A stretch of 64,000 nt of DNA from Saccharobesus litoralis (GTDB lineage: Bacteria; Pseudomonadota; Gammaproteobacteria; Enterobacterales; Alteromonadaceae), in the NCBI RefSeq assembly GCF_003063625.1, contig NZ_CP026604.1:1984001-2048000 (forward strand), written 5' to 3'. Position 1 is the first letter of the stretch. Every line of letters starts with the position of its first letter. Made by a program: the position numbers and the translations under genes. Below are positions 7,461-17,051 of this stretch, one piece after another. A model generated the notes under the pieces. The model saw only the letters and a list, made by a program, of their open reading frames with translations. It was not told the DNA's origin and did no database searches.

Positions 7461-10433
7461 ATGATAAATATCATCAAAAGCTCAAAGCTAATTATTTTAC
7501 TGATCATGCCTATGCTGCTTCATATTATGGGTTGCAGTAACAAAGAGCAGCCAATTCAACAGGTTCAAACGCTCGATTTAGCAGGGACTTGGCAAATCAA
7601 ACTCGATCCAGATAATGTCGGCATTCAACAAAATTGGCAAAACCAAAATTTTCAGGATTCACTGCAACTGCCCGGTGCCTTGCAAGAGCAAGGCTATGGC
7701 AACATTCCGGGGCCAAATACACCCTGGTATGGAAATGCGGAATGGGCAGGTAAGGGCGGCCTTAATGGATGGGGCCCAGAATGGTTGAGCAAATATAAAG
7801 AGCAAGGCATTTTCAGAATGCATCATTTTTTGCGGCCAGATCGCCACTATATTGGCGCAGCTTGGTATAGCAAAACGTTCGAGGTGCCGCAAACGTGGCA
7901 AGGAAAGTCTGTTTCAGTATCATTTGAACGTGTTCATTGGGTATCACAACTATGGTTAAACGAGCAAAAAATAGGTCAGCAAACCAGTCTAGCTGCGCCC
8001 CATCAATACACACTAGGCAAACTAAAACCGGGAAAACATAAAATTACCCTGCGTGTTGATAATTCAGAGCATGTTCATATGGGCTACAACGCGCATTCGG
8101 TTTCTGAACAAACCGCGGGCACATGGAATGGTGTTGTCGGACAACTCACCATGCAAGCTCGCCCCAACGTTTGGATTGAAAAATTCACGGTTTCGCCAAA
8201 GCCTGTCAATGGCATGGTAAAAGTCAGTTATCAACTGGGTAAAACAGAAGGTACAGATGGTGAATATCATCTTACGCTAGACGCTATTGGTAAAAGCCAA
8301 GGCAATACTCACAACCCAGCACCTTTAGTTATTAAAGGCAATATCGCCGACATTGACCAAGATATCCTTAGTGTTAACTATCCCATGTCAGAGCAAGCGT
8401 TATTATGGGATGAATATGAACAACACCTTTACCAGTTAGACGCTAAGCTAGAAACAGAAACCGCTCTTGATACACGTCAGCTTACCTTTGGTTTGCGTGA
8501 TATGACGGTAGATGGAAAACATTTCAGTGTTAATGGCTATAAAACCTACATTCGATCTGTCGATGACTGCGCTGTGATGCCTGCTACGGGCTATGCACCC
8601 ATGGATGTCGCGTCTTGGCGAAAAGTTTGGCAAACCTACAAAGATTTCGGACTGAATCTTGCTCGTTTTCATTCTTGGGCACCGCCAGAAGCCGCGTTTG
8701 TCGCCGCCAATGAAGTTGGTATTTACCTAAAACCTGAAGTGGGCGAGTGGGGGCCAGTTAAAACTCAGGACCAATTTGACTTTATGCGCGCTGAAGCCAA
8801 ACGAATTTTGGATACCTTTGGTCATCATCCTAGCTTTGTGCAAATGGGGTTAGGTAACGAATATGACGGCGATCATCAATTCTTTGAAGACATCATTAAT
8901 GAATGGAAAGCCTATGATGACTCCAAACTCTACACAGTCAAAGCCAATTCATGGAGCCCTAATAACGCGGATTTTCAAGTTCAGCGCGGCATTTGGCCGG
9001 AGCGTACCGTCAAGTTGCGCCATCAATTTGGCTGGCCGCCTAAGCCTGATCGTACTGAATTCAACTTAAACCCGCCAAATACGGCAATTGACTGGCGAGA
9101 AGCCAGTTCTACTTTCAATGTTCCGCTTATTTCTCACGAAATCGGACAAATTTGTACCTACCCCAACATTGATGCGGAAATTGATAAATACACAGGCTAT
9201 TTAAACCCTGATTATTTAGAAATTGCCCGAGATCAATTAAAAGAACGTGGCATGTATGAATTATTACCTGAAATCGTTGAATCATCCGGCAAATGGCAAG
9301 TTGAACTGATTAGAGAAACATTTGAAGCAAACTATCGAACCCCTAATATGGCGGGATTTTCTTGGCTTTCACTGGCTGATTTTACCGGACAAAGTAGTGC
9401 GCCAGTCGGCTTAGTTGATCCATTTTATGATCCACATACCTATGTTGACATAGACTATGTGCGTCGTTGGAATGCGCCCACAGTGCTATTAGCTCGTATG
9501 CCAAAGCGAGTATTAACCCAAAGCGAAACATTTAAAGCGGGTATCGAGGTAAGCCATTTTGCAAAACAAAAACTACATTTGAATGATTTGGTCGCGACAC
9601 TTCGCACTGACGCCGGCAAAACGATCAAAACATGGCGTTTACCAAAACAGAGTTTCGCACAAGACACTGCTCAGGCCATTGCGACAATTGAATTTTCGCT
9701 AAATACTATTGCCGCACCCGCCAAGCTTAACTTGCAACTTGAATCAAAAACCAATGGCTTAGTTAACGATTGGAATATTTGGGTTTACCCTGAAGAAAAT
9801 ATCACAAACTTTCCAGCTGATATTCATGTCAGCAAAGCATGGAATAGTGATACACAGCAACGACTAGCCGCGGGTGAAACCGTACTGCTATTACCTAATA
9901 TTGGCGATATGAAAGGTAATTTACCTACCTTATTTACTAACCATTTCTGGACGGCGTTGGGTGAAAAAGGTGGCCAATCATCCGCATCCGGTATGTTGCT
10001 GGATCCTCAGCATCCGTTGTTTCAATATTTTCCAACCGATGCTCACGTAAACTGGAATTGGTGGGATATTCTTAATCACGCACAGCCAATGATATTGGAT
10101 TCTTATGATTCGATAAATCCGTGGCCTAAAGCTTATCGAGCGCTTATTCAACCAATAGATTCATGGAAAATTAACCGTAAGTTAGCGCTTATTGTTGAAG
10201 CTAAGGTTGGTAAAGGTAAGTTGCTCATTAGCAGCATTGATTTAGAAAACGACATGCAAAATCGTCCAGCAGCGCGTCAATTGCGCAAAAGCTTAGTGGC
10301 ATATTTGCAGTCTGCTGATTTTGCGCCGAGCTGGCAAATACAACCAGAAGTCATCGCTGAAATATTCCAAAAAGAAACTAAGCCCGAAAAGAAAATGGAT
10401 TTTAGTGCTAATGCGCTGCCGATAGACAACTAA
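7461..10433 (+). CDS. Glycoside hydrolase family 2-like lipoprotein
   Basis: The 990-residue protein begins with a lipoprotein signal peptide ending in the lipobox HIMGC. It then has a GH2 sugar-binding jelly-roll (about 35-210; WYSKTFEVPQTWQGK, WLNEQKIGQQ), an immunoglobulin-like domain and a TIM barrel (about 345-690). LGNEYDGD and SHEIGQ occupy the positions of the GH2 acid/base and nucleophile glutamates. Family members are beta-glycosidases (galactosidase, glucuronidase, xylosidase). In this locus a beta-glucuronidase- or xylosidase-like role on ulvan oligosaccharides is possible but inferred. A GGAG ribosome-binding site lies just upstream, overlapping the end of the previous gene, so it is translationally linked to it. 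Confidence 0.83.
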   Translation: MINIIKSSKLIILLIMPMLLHIMGCSNKEQPIQQVQTLDLAGTWQIKLDPDNVGIQQNWQNQNFQDSLQLPGALQEQGYGNIPGPNTPWYGNAEWAGKGGLNGWGPEWLSKYKEQGIFRMHHFLRPDRHYIGAAWYSKTFEVPQTWQGKSVSVSFERVHWVSQLWLNEQKIGQQTSLAAPHQYTLGKLKPGKHKITLRVDNSEHVHMGYNAHSVSEQTAGTWNGVVGQLTMQARPNVWIEKFTVSPKPVNGMVKVSYQLGKTEGTDGEYHLTLDAIGKSQGNTHNPAPLVIKGNIADIDQDILSVNYPMSEQALLWDEYEQHLYQLDAKLETETALDTRQLTFGLRDMTVDGKHFSVNGYKTYIRSVDDCAVMPATGYAPMDVASWRKVWQTYKDFGLNLARFHSWAPPEAAFVAANEVGIYLKPEVGEWGPVKTQDQFDFMRAEAKRILDTFGHHPSFVQMGLGNEYDGDHQFFEDIINEWKAYDDSKLYTVKANSWSPNNADFQVQRGIWPERTVKLRHQFGWPPKPDRTEFNLNPPNTAIDWREASSTFNVPLISHEIGQICTYPNIDAEIDKYTGYLNPDYLEIARDQLKERGMYELLPEIVESSGKWQVELIRETFEANYRTPNMAGFSWLSLADFTGQSSAPVGLVDPFYDPHTYVDIDYVRRWNAPTVLLARMPKRVLTQSETFKAGIEVSHFAKQKLHLNDLVATLRTDAGKTIKTWRLPKQSFAQDTAQAIATIEFSLNTIAAPAKLNLQLESKTNGLVNDWNIWVYPEENITNFPADIHVSKAWNSDTQQRLAAGETVLLLPNIGDMKGNLPTLFTNHFWTALGEKGGQSSASGMLLDPQHPLFQYFPTDAHVNWNWWDILNHAQPMILDSYDSINPWPKAYRALIQPIDSWKINRKLALIVEAKVGKGKLLISSIDLENDMQNRPAARQLRKSLVAYLQSADFAPSWQIQPEVIAEIFQKETKPEKKMDFSANALPIDN

Positions 10434-10444
10434 ACTCTATAAAC

Positions 10445-10502
10445 AAAGCCATGAACAGATGAATTAGCGGTAGCAATTTGGCTGTTTGATGGCTTTTCTT
10501 TT
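10445..10502 (+). terminator. Likely Rho-independent terminator after the GH2 gene
   Basis: AAAGCCAT pairs with ATGGCTTT, with further pairing of AACAG to CTGTT inside, followed by a T-rich run. It lies 11 bp after the GH2 stop and would end the MFS-DUF5107-GH2 transcript. Confidence 0.65.
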
Positions 10503-10623
10503 TGAGTAACCGCTAATGTTTTACGTCTAGCGTACTGTGAAAGTGAGTATGGATCGCTCACGATATTAGCGGTTGTTGCATTACAACGTACCCGAAACTA
10601 TCCAAATTAATGAAAGGTTACTT

Positions 10624-12255
10624 ATGAAAAACCTTAAAAACCTATCCTGCCAAGCACTCTGTGTTAGCGGGTTGCTTGCCAGCAGCTTGCTAGGTTGCAC
10701 AACACAAAATAAGTTGCCGAGCGCAGAGACTGCGGAAATTCCCGCGCCGAAAAATGTATTATTTGTATTAGTTGACGACTTAGGTATCAAAGACTTAAGC
10801 GTGGAAGGTTCGACTTTTTATGAAACGCCAAACATTGACCAACTTGCCAATAAAGGCGTTCGTTTTAGCCAAGGATACGCTGCATCACAGGTATGCAGCC
10901 CGTCTCGTGCGTCGCTATTAACCGGAAAATATGTCACTAATCATGGGGTGACTACCTGGATAGGTGACAAATTTGGCAAGGCATGGCGCGAACGTGGCCG
11001 ATTTGATAGCCATGATCCGGCACCATACAAGCATGTGATGGATCAAAGTGAAGTCACCTTAGCCGAACAGTTTAAAAGCAATGGATACAATACGTTTTTT
11101 GCCGGAAAATGGCACTTAGGCGGCAAAGGCTCAAGCCCTGAAGATCATGGTTTTGATATTAATGTCGGCGGTTGGGATACAGGCACACCACAAGGTGGCT
11201 ACTTTTCACCCTATAAAAACCCTAAGCTTAAAGACGGCCCAAATGGCGAGTCACTCACATTAAGGCTGGCGCAAGAAACAGCCTCCTATATTGAAAAACA
11301 GCAAGGTGATAAACCATTTTTTGCTTACTTGTCTTTTTACGCAGTGCATGCACCGATTCAATCAAGCCAAGCCTTGTGGCAAAAATATCGAGATAAAGCC
11401 GAGCAACAGGCTTTGGCCAAACAGCACCCAAGGTTTGAATTTGATCGCCGTGGCGTAATGAGGCAAATTCAAGATAATCCAATTTTTGCGGGTTTGGTTG
11501 AATCTATGGATAACGCGGTCGGGTTAGTCTTAAATAAGCTTAAAGCGACCGGTTTAGACAAAAATACTATCGTCGTTTTTACGTCTGACAATGGCGGGTT
11601 ATCGTCAGGTGATGGATTAGGCACAAGTAGCTTACCTTATCGTGGTGGTAAAGGCAGACAATTTGAGGGCGGGGTAAGAGTACCTTATTATATTTATGCT
11701 CCGGGTATGTCCGCCAATGGTTCAACTGTTGCTATGCCGGTTTCAGGTATTGATTTATACCCAACATTGTTAGATTTGGCTGGTATTAAACAAGACGCCA
11801 ATCATCAATTGGACGGAATAAGTTTAAAGCCGCTTTTACAAGAGAAAACAGTGGGGCAAGTCATGGCGAATCGGCCGTTATTTTGGCATTTCCCACACTA
11901 TGGTAATCAAGGTGGCGAACCATCGTCTATGATCCGCCAAGGTGATTGGAAGCTAATTTACTATCATGAAGATCAGCGTGTTGAGTTATATAACCTAGTT
12001 AATGATATAGGTGAGCAGCACGACTTAGCTCAACAAGAATTGGCGATGACAACATCATTAAAAGCTAAGCTAGATGACTGGTTATTAACTACCAAGGCTG
12101 TGTTTCCTCAACCAAATCCTGAATATGATCCACGTCTGCGCCAAGCTTACTTAGATAAAAAGAGAAATAGCATACCCAGATTAGATAAACGTCATGAAGC
12201 TTATCTGGATAAAAACTTCACGCCAAATAATAAATGGTGGGGCAGCGAGGAGTAA
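10624..12255 (+). CDS. Type I (S1 family) sulfatase, lipoprotein
   Basis: I place the start at the ATG at 10624, which gives a lipoprotein signal with lipobox SLLGC and follows an AAAGG ribosome-binding site; an in-frame ATG 51 bp upstream would bury the signal. The 543-residue product has the sulfatase metal site LVDDLG and the maturation motif VCSPSRASLLTGK, whose Cys91 should be converted to formylglycine by a maturase not found in this window. GKWHLG and FTSDNGG are further family motifs. The enzyme would remove sulfate esters, here probably from rhamnose sulfate. The S1 subfamily and exact regioselectivity cannot be decided by eye. Confidence 0.93.
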   Translation: MKNLKNLSCQALCVSGLLASSLLGCTTQNKLPSAETAEIPAPKNVLFVLVDDLGIKDLSVEGSTFYETPNIDQLANKGVRFSQGYAASQVCSPSRASLLTGKYVTNHGVTTWIGDKFGKAWRERGRFDSHDPAPYKHVMDQSEVTLAEQFKSNGYNTFFAGKWHLGGKGSSPEDHGFDINVGGWDTGTPQGGYFSPYKNPKLKDGPNGESLTLRLAQETASYIEKQQGDKPFFAYLSFYAVHAPIQSSQALWQKYRDKAEQQALAKQHPRFEFDRRGVMRQIQDNPIFAGLVESMDNAVGLVLNKLKATGLDKNTIVVFTSDNGGLSSGDGLGTSSLPYRGGKGRQFEGGVRVPYYIYAPGMSANGSTVAMPVSGIDLYPTLLDLAGIKQDANHQLDGISLKPLLQEKTVGQVMANRPLFWHFPHYGNQGGEPSSMIRQGDWKLIYYHEDQRVELYNLVNDIGEQHDLAQQELAMTTSLKAKLDDWLLTTKAVFPQPNPEYDPRLRQAYLDKKRNSIPRLDKRHEAYLDKNFTPNNKWWGSEE

Positions 12256-12392
12256 TCATTAGGCAATTTTGTTTGAAGTATAAGGGTATTAATTTTGACA
12301 TTTCGTCACTATTCCTCATAGAAGCGTTTAATTACCAGTAAGGAATAAACCCGGCTTAGGTTTGATTACCAAAGCTGGGTGACGGCGAACAT

Positions 12393-15254
12393 ATGAAAAG
12401 TTATTGCAAAGCCATCATGCTATTCGTTTGCATTTACTTGCAAGCTTGCAGCGTAACAACAGACAAACCAGCACAGGAAACTCCACAAGCATTAAAAATT
12501 AATCAGGGCTTTGTTAACCCACTGGGGTTTTACGATGCAAGTCCGAGTTTTTCTTGGCAATTGCCAAGCCAAGGCAGAGTTAAAGCCCAAACGCACTATC
12601 AAATCTTAGTCGCCAGCGCACCTGAACTATTGCCACAAAACCCAGATCTTTGGAATAGCCAACAAGTAGCCAGTAACAACACCAGCTTTATCCCTTATCA
12701 AGGCAAACCATTAAGCTCTCGCCAACAAGTATATTGGCAAGTGCGTTACTGGGGGGTGAAAAAGGGCAAAGGACAAGAGCCTCAGCCTTCAAACTGGAGT
12801 GACATTGCGCAATTTGAACTGGGTTTATTAAACAATAGCGATTGGCAAGCACAATGGATTGAAATAGACAGTGATAAGCCAATTGCGCTTAATCGGTATA
12901 AGACACCGATTCATATCCCTCAGTATTTACGTAGCCAATTCTCAACTGACAAAGCAATAAAACAGGCGCGTTTATATATCACTGCTAAAGGTGTGTTCGA
13001 AGCGTTTATTAACGGCCAGCGTATAGGTGATGATGTACTGACACCGGGCTATACGCCTTATAAAAAGCGTATTGAAACCTTAACCTATGATGTGACTTCG
13101 CATTTATTAAAGGGTGACAACGCATTTGCTATTACGTTGGCCGAAGGCTGGTATGCCGGACGATTTGGTCCTAAACGTCATTGGCATAAAAAGCTGAAGC
13201 TAACCCCGAAAGTGTTAGCGCAATTAGAGATCACCTACACAGATGGCAGTGCACAAACCATAGTGACAGATGAAAACTGGCAAGCCACGCAAAATGGCCC
13301 AGTACGCACCTCGGGTTTATACGATGGTGAACGTTACGATGCTAACTACGAACTTGCCAACCAAAGTGGCGATTGGCATCAAGTGGGTTACCAAGCTAAC
13401 AATTGGCAAGGTGTTAAAACATCAGCGTTAGATAGCGACATTTTGCTACAACCCAAACGCCACTTTACTTCAAAAAACAAAGAGCTATTGCCCGCCTTAG
13501 CCATTAAACAGGTAGCAGGTAAAACCATATTTGATTTAGGCCAGAACATGGTGGGCGTACCACGTATAAAAGTCCCCATGCGCAAAGGGCAAACCTTAAA
13601 TTTACGCTTTGCTGAAGGGGTTAATAGCGACGGTTCGCTCTATACTCGTAATTTGGGCAGTGCCAAGCAATTAGACTTTTATACCGCCAAGCAAGATGGT
13701 GTAGTTGTGTGGCAACCGCAATTTACTTTTCATGGTTTCCGTTATGTTGAGCTAAGTGGCTTTGATCCCAGTGCCAAACCCGATCTATCTTGGGTGACGG
13801 GTGTGGTGCAATATACAGACTTTGAATTAACCGGAAGATTTAACTCATCAAACGCACAACTTAACCAACTGCAATCGAATATTGAATGGGGTCTTAAAGG
13901 CAACTTTTTAGATATACCCACCGATTGCCCACAGCGTTCAGAGCGTTTGGGTTGGACAGGGGATGCCCTCGCGTTTGCCAACACGTCACTCTTTATTGCC
14001 GACAGCCATGCCTTTTGGGCGGCTTGGATGCAATCTATCCGCGAAGAACAATTTGCCAACCACGGCGTACCTGTCGTTGTGCCTAACGAAGTCGGCGAGA
14101 TAGTGCAATCCGGTTGGTCAGACGCGGCGGTAACGATCCCGTGGGATGTGTATTGGCGTACTGGCGATAAACAAATTTTGGCAGAAAACTACCAAATGAT
14201 GACGCGCTGGATTATCTATCACCAAAGCCAGCTCGAAAATGGCATCAGCAAGATGTGGACAGTCGGTGATTGGTTGCAGCCATATTCCAAACGCAAAGAT
14301 ACACGTCGTGGCGAAACGGATCATAGTTTGATCTCGACTGCATTTTACGCGCGTTCACTCGATTTAGTGGCGCGTAGCGCGAAAGTATTAGGTAAGCAGC
14401 AAGACTGGTTGAAGTACCAGCAATTGTTTAACGACGCTAAGCAAAAGTTTCAACAACACTTTTTTGATCAACAAGGTCGATTACAAGTCGGCGAGCAAAC
14501 CCAAACTGCTTATTTACTGGCGATAGGTTTTGATTTACTCGACGAAGCTACCACGCAAAAAGCCGTACCGCATATGCTTGAGCAATTTGCAGCCGCGGGT
14601 GGTCACTTGCGTACCGGATTTTTGGGTACACCTTTAATTGCTCCAGTTTTAGATAAGGTTGGCAGAGCCGATGTCGCATTCGATTTAATATTCAAGCAAA
14701 GCTATCCGTCGTGGTTGTATTCGGTAAGCCAAGGTGCAACCACTATGTGGGAACGTTGGGATGGCTTTACGTATGATAAAGGCTACGCCAAAAAAGCCGG
14801 ATCGCTCAACCACTATGCGTATGGCGCTATTGGTCAGTGGATGTATGATCGTATGGTTGGTATAAGCCCGTTAGAGCAGGGTTATAAAAAAATCCGTATT
14901 GCACCATTGGTCACTGAACATTTATCTTTCGCGGAAGGCTCATTTCAATCTGTACATGGTGTGATCAGCTCAAAATGGCAACGCAGCTCTCAACACAATT
15001 TGGATAGTCTAACCATGGATATTGTTATCCCGCCTAATACCAAAGCTGAAATTGAAATTCCGAAACAGGTTTATGCCATCAATAACCCTGCCGAGGGCGC
15101 AAAATTTAAGCCTCTTGGTTCGCAAGTTTTTATCAACGACCAACAAGTACTTTCGCAAGCCGAAAACACAGGTTATTCGTTAATTACGCAAAGCGATTCA
15201 AGCATCACTATTGCAGCCGAACCTGGACGTTATCGCGTACAGGTTAAAAATTAA
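12393..15254 (+). CDS. GH78 alpha-L-rhamnosidase, lipoprotein
   Basis: This complete 953-residue GH78 enzyme has a lipoprotein signal (lipobox YLQAC). It contains the N-terminal fibronectin-like and carbohydrate-binding jelly-roll domains (residues about 35-340, including LYITAKGVFEAFINGQRIGDD), a beta-sandwich, an (alpha/alpha)6 barrel and a C-terminal beta domain. DCPQRSERLGWTGDA holds the predicted general acid Glu, and TTMWERWDGF with SLNHYAYGA holds the base and a conserved His. It would cleave terminal alpha-L-rhamnose from oligosaccharides at the cell surface or in the periplasm. It is the intact counterpart of the fragment at the window start. Confidence 0.93.
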   Translation: MKSYCKAIMLFVCIYLQACSVTTDKPAQETPQALKINQGFVNPLGFYDASPSFSWQLPSQGRVKAQTHYQILVASAPELLPQNPDLWNSQQVASNNTSFIPYQGKPLSSRQQVYWQVRYWGVKKGKGQEPQPSNWSDIAQFELGLLNNSDWQAQWIEIDSDKPIALNRYKTPIHIPQYLRSQFSTDKAIKQARLYITAKGVFEAFINGQRIGDDVLTPGYTPYKKRIETLTYDVTSHLLKGDNAFAITLAEGWYAGRFGPKRHWHKKLKLTPKVLAQLEITYTDGSAQTIVTDENWQATQNGPVRTSGLYDGERYDANYELANQSGDWHQVGYQANNWQGVKTSALDSDILLQPKRHFTSKNKELLPALAIKQVAGKTIFDLGQNMVGVPRIKVPMRKGQTLNLRFAEGVNSDGSLYTRNLGSAKQLDFYTAKQDGVVVWQPQFTFHGFRYVELSGFDPSAKPDLSWVTGVVQYTDFELTGRFNSSNAQLNQLQSNIEWGLKGNFLDIPTDCPQRSERLGWTGDALAFANTSLFIADSHAFWAAWMQSIREEQFANHGVPVVVPNEVGEIVQSGWSDAAVTIPWDVYWRTGDKQILAENYQMMTRWIIYHQSQLENGISKMWTVGDWLQPYSKRKDTRRGETDHSLISTAFYARSLDLVARSAKVLGKQQDWLKYQQLFNDAKQKFQQHFFDQQGRLQVGEQTQTAYLLAIGFDLLDEATTQKAVPHMLEQFAAAGGHLRTGFLGTPLIAPVLDKVGRADVAFDLIFKQSYPSWLYSVSQGATTMWERWDGFTYDKGYAKKAGSLNHYAYGAIGQWMYDRMVGISPLEQGYKKIRIAPLVTEHLSFAEGSFQSVHGVISSKWQRSSQHNLDSLTMDIVIPPNTKAEIEIPKQVYAINNPAEGAKFKPLGSQVFINDQQVLSQAENTGYSLITQSDSSITIAAEPGRYRVQVKN

Positions 15255-15273
15255 GATTTAGGTTAGGCTGATT

Positions 15274-15360
15274 TTGTGGGCCGAATTTATTTCGGCTAAC
15301 ACAAGGTTGGTCGATGTAAAATCGACCCTACAATTTATCCAATGGTTATAAACTCAATTA
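15274..15360 (+). repeat. Three-way-junction repeat, type C (solo copy)
   Basis: This 85-bp segment matches the core of the MITE-like elements at 48100 and 60344 but lacks their inverted ends. It folds as an outer stem around two hairpins: GCCGAA-TTTA-TTTCGGC and GTCGAT-GTAAA-ATCGAC. It occupies most of the gap between the GH78 and lyase genes. Confidence 0.75.
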
Positions 15361-15487
15361 AACAAATCAAATGTAATCAATAGTTTTCTATAATGCTCAT
15401 TAGGTGTTAATATAAATCAAATTTAATGGGTGAATACGACAAAGAATGCCAATGCGTTTTAGTGTAAACAGCAAAGCAAAGTCGCTT

Positions 15488-16993
15488 ATGAAAACAAAAT
15501 TTAACCTGCTCTTAATTGGTTTAACTCGCCTCCAGCATTTAGCAGCAAGTTTGATATTAATTACGCTTGGCAGTGGCAACAGTTTCGCATCGAAACTTGA
15601 TATTGCTTTATTGTCGCAAACCCAGATCACCGACAGCGCCATGTTTTTTAACGGCAAAAGGGTAACGGGCAAACATACTGCAAATAACCCAAATGGCTAT
15701 GACTATATATTTGGTCAGGCGTTGTCTCCGCACGGTGACTGTATCAAGGTTTATCAACACTTTGTGTTTATGACTTGGTATCAAGGCGGTAAATATAATC
15801 GTCACGTTATGCTATCACGGCTAAATACTCAAACGGGTGTGATCAAAACGATCCAATTCCCCCATCAGCATACTGGTTTTAAAGGCAAATGGTGGTTGGG
15901 CGAAACGCACAATACGATTGCCGTTGGGATAAGCGCTAAAAATGACACCATTCATTTGCTATACGACATGCATCGCAATGGCCGAGTGGAAGCATTTGCT
16001 AACGATTATTTACGCTATTCTTTCTCAGTTGCTGGCGCTGCTACCGTGGCTGATAAAGACTTTACCTTAGATTTATTCGTTAACTCAAAAGCAGGGCATT
16101 ACAAGCATCTAACATTCAATGGCATCGATGATGTTGAAACCACCAAATTATTAACCTACCCCGCCTTTTTCAGTGCAGATAATGGCGATCTGTTTATGAA
16201 GATGCGCTATGGTTTTTCCGCTAACGGTAAAATGTTATTTGCCCGATACGATGGCCTACAATGGCATGGCTATTATGACTTTAATCGCGTATTAGCCTCT
16301 GAACACGGCAGCAAATACAACTGGGGTTTATACGGTGACTTTAAATACACGGGCGGTAAATTCAGAGTTGCGTTTCAGCGCCGTTCAAAAAACAAGTCCG
16401 ATAAATTCCTTTACCAGAACGGTATTTATTATGCCTATTCAGATGATCCGACAGGCGCATCGCAATGGAAAGATGCTCATGGCAACAACGTTGATATTCC
16501 ATTAGCCAAATCTGAATTAATTAAAATTGCTGAGCCAGGTGACTGGGTTAAAACGCAAAAGAAAGATCAGGTATCCATTACCCATGGCTTTGATTTTGTT
16601 GTTAGCGCCGCCGGTGATGAGCACTTCATCAGCCAAATCACGGATAAAGAATTTAATGTGGTCAAACACCTGCATACCTACCGCAAAGCAGGCGCTAAAA
16701 AATTCAGTACGGTAGAAACTGATTTTGGTGGGCAGTTGCACACTGCAGGCAATAATGTGTTTTTAATCGGCCTTAAAAATGGTCGGGTCAATATAGCTAA
16801 AGCGCAAGGTGGAACGAGCCAATTTCAAGTCGTTTACCAACATAAACAAGGGCCAAAATTTGATAAAGGGGTAATGACTGTCGCCGAAGGTAAGGTGTAT
16901 TACTATCTAAAACAAGAAACTGGCACGGGCGATAAGCGAACGCTTTATCTACAAGTATTTGATTTAACAGCATTAACCAATGAGGCTAAATAA
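15488..16993 (+). CDS. Putative ulvan lyase (PL24/PL25-like beta-propeller)
   Basis: I choose the ATG at 15488, which gives a 501-residue protein with an N-terminal Sec signal peptide ending near NSFA. The rest is a BNR-type propeller with conserved blocks HGDCIKVYQHFVFMTWYQGG, RHVMLSRLN, FPHQHTG and LGETHNTIAVGIS. The His, Arg and Tyr residues of these blocks are of the kind that form the active site in PL24/PL25 lyases, though I cannot assign exact catalytic positions. Such enzymes cut ulvan by beta-elimination at rhamnose-3-sulfate-uronic acid bonds. It is followed 58 bp later by a GH105 gene, which would act on the unsaturated ends it creates. A paralogue lies at 37837. Confidence 0.8.
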   Translation: MKTKFNLLLIGLTRLQHLAASLILITLGSGNSFASKLDIALLSQTQITDSAMFFNGKRVTGKHTANNPNGYDYIFGQALSPHGDCIKVYQHFVFMTWYQGGKYNRHVMLSRLNTQTGVIKTIQFPHQHTGFKGKWWLGETHNTIAVGISAKNDTIHLLYDMHRNGRVEAFANDYLRYSFSVAGAATVADKDFTLDLFVNSKAGHYKHLTFNGIDDVETTKLLTYPAFFSADNGDLFMKMRYGFSANGKMLFARYDGLQWHGYYDFNRVLASEHGSKYNWGLYGDFKYTGGKFRVAFQRRSKNKSDKFLYQNGIYYAYSDDPTGASQWKDAHGNNVDIPLAKSELIKIAEPGDWVKTQKKDQVSITHGFDFVVSAAGDEHFISQITDKEFNVVKHLHTYRKAGAKKFSTVETDFGGQLHTAGNNVFLIGLKNGRVNIAKAQGGTSQFQVVYQHKQGPKFDKGVMTVAEGKVYYYLKQETGTGDKRTLYLQVFDLTALTNEAK

Positions 16994-17051
16994 CAGCCTC
17001 GGCAAAACCTTTGAAATGTAATGAGAAGTGAATAATTTAAAAAGGATAATA

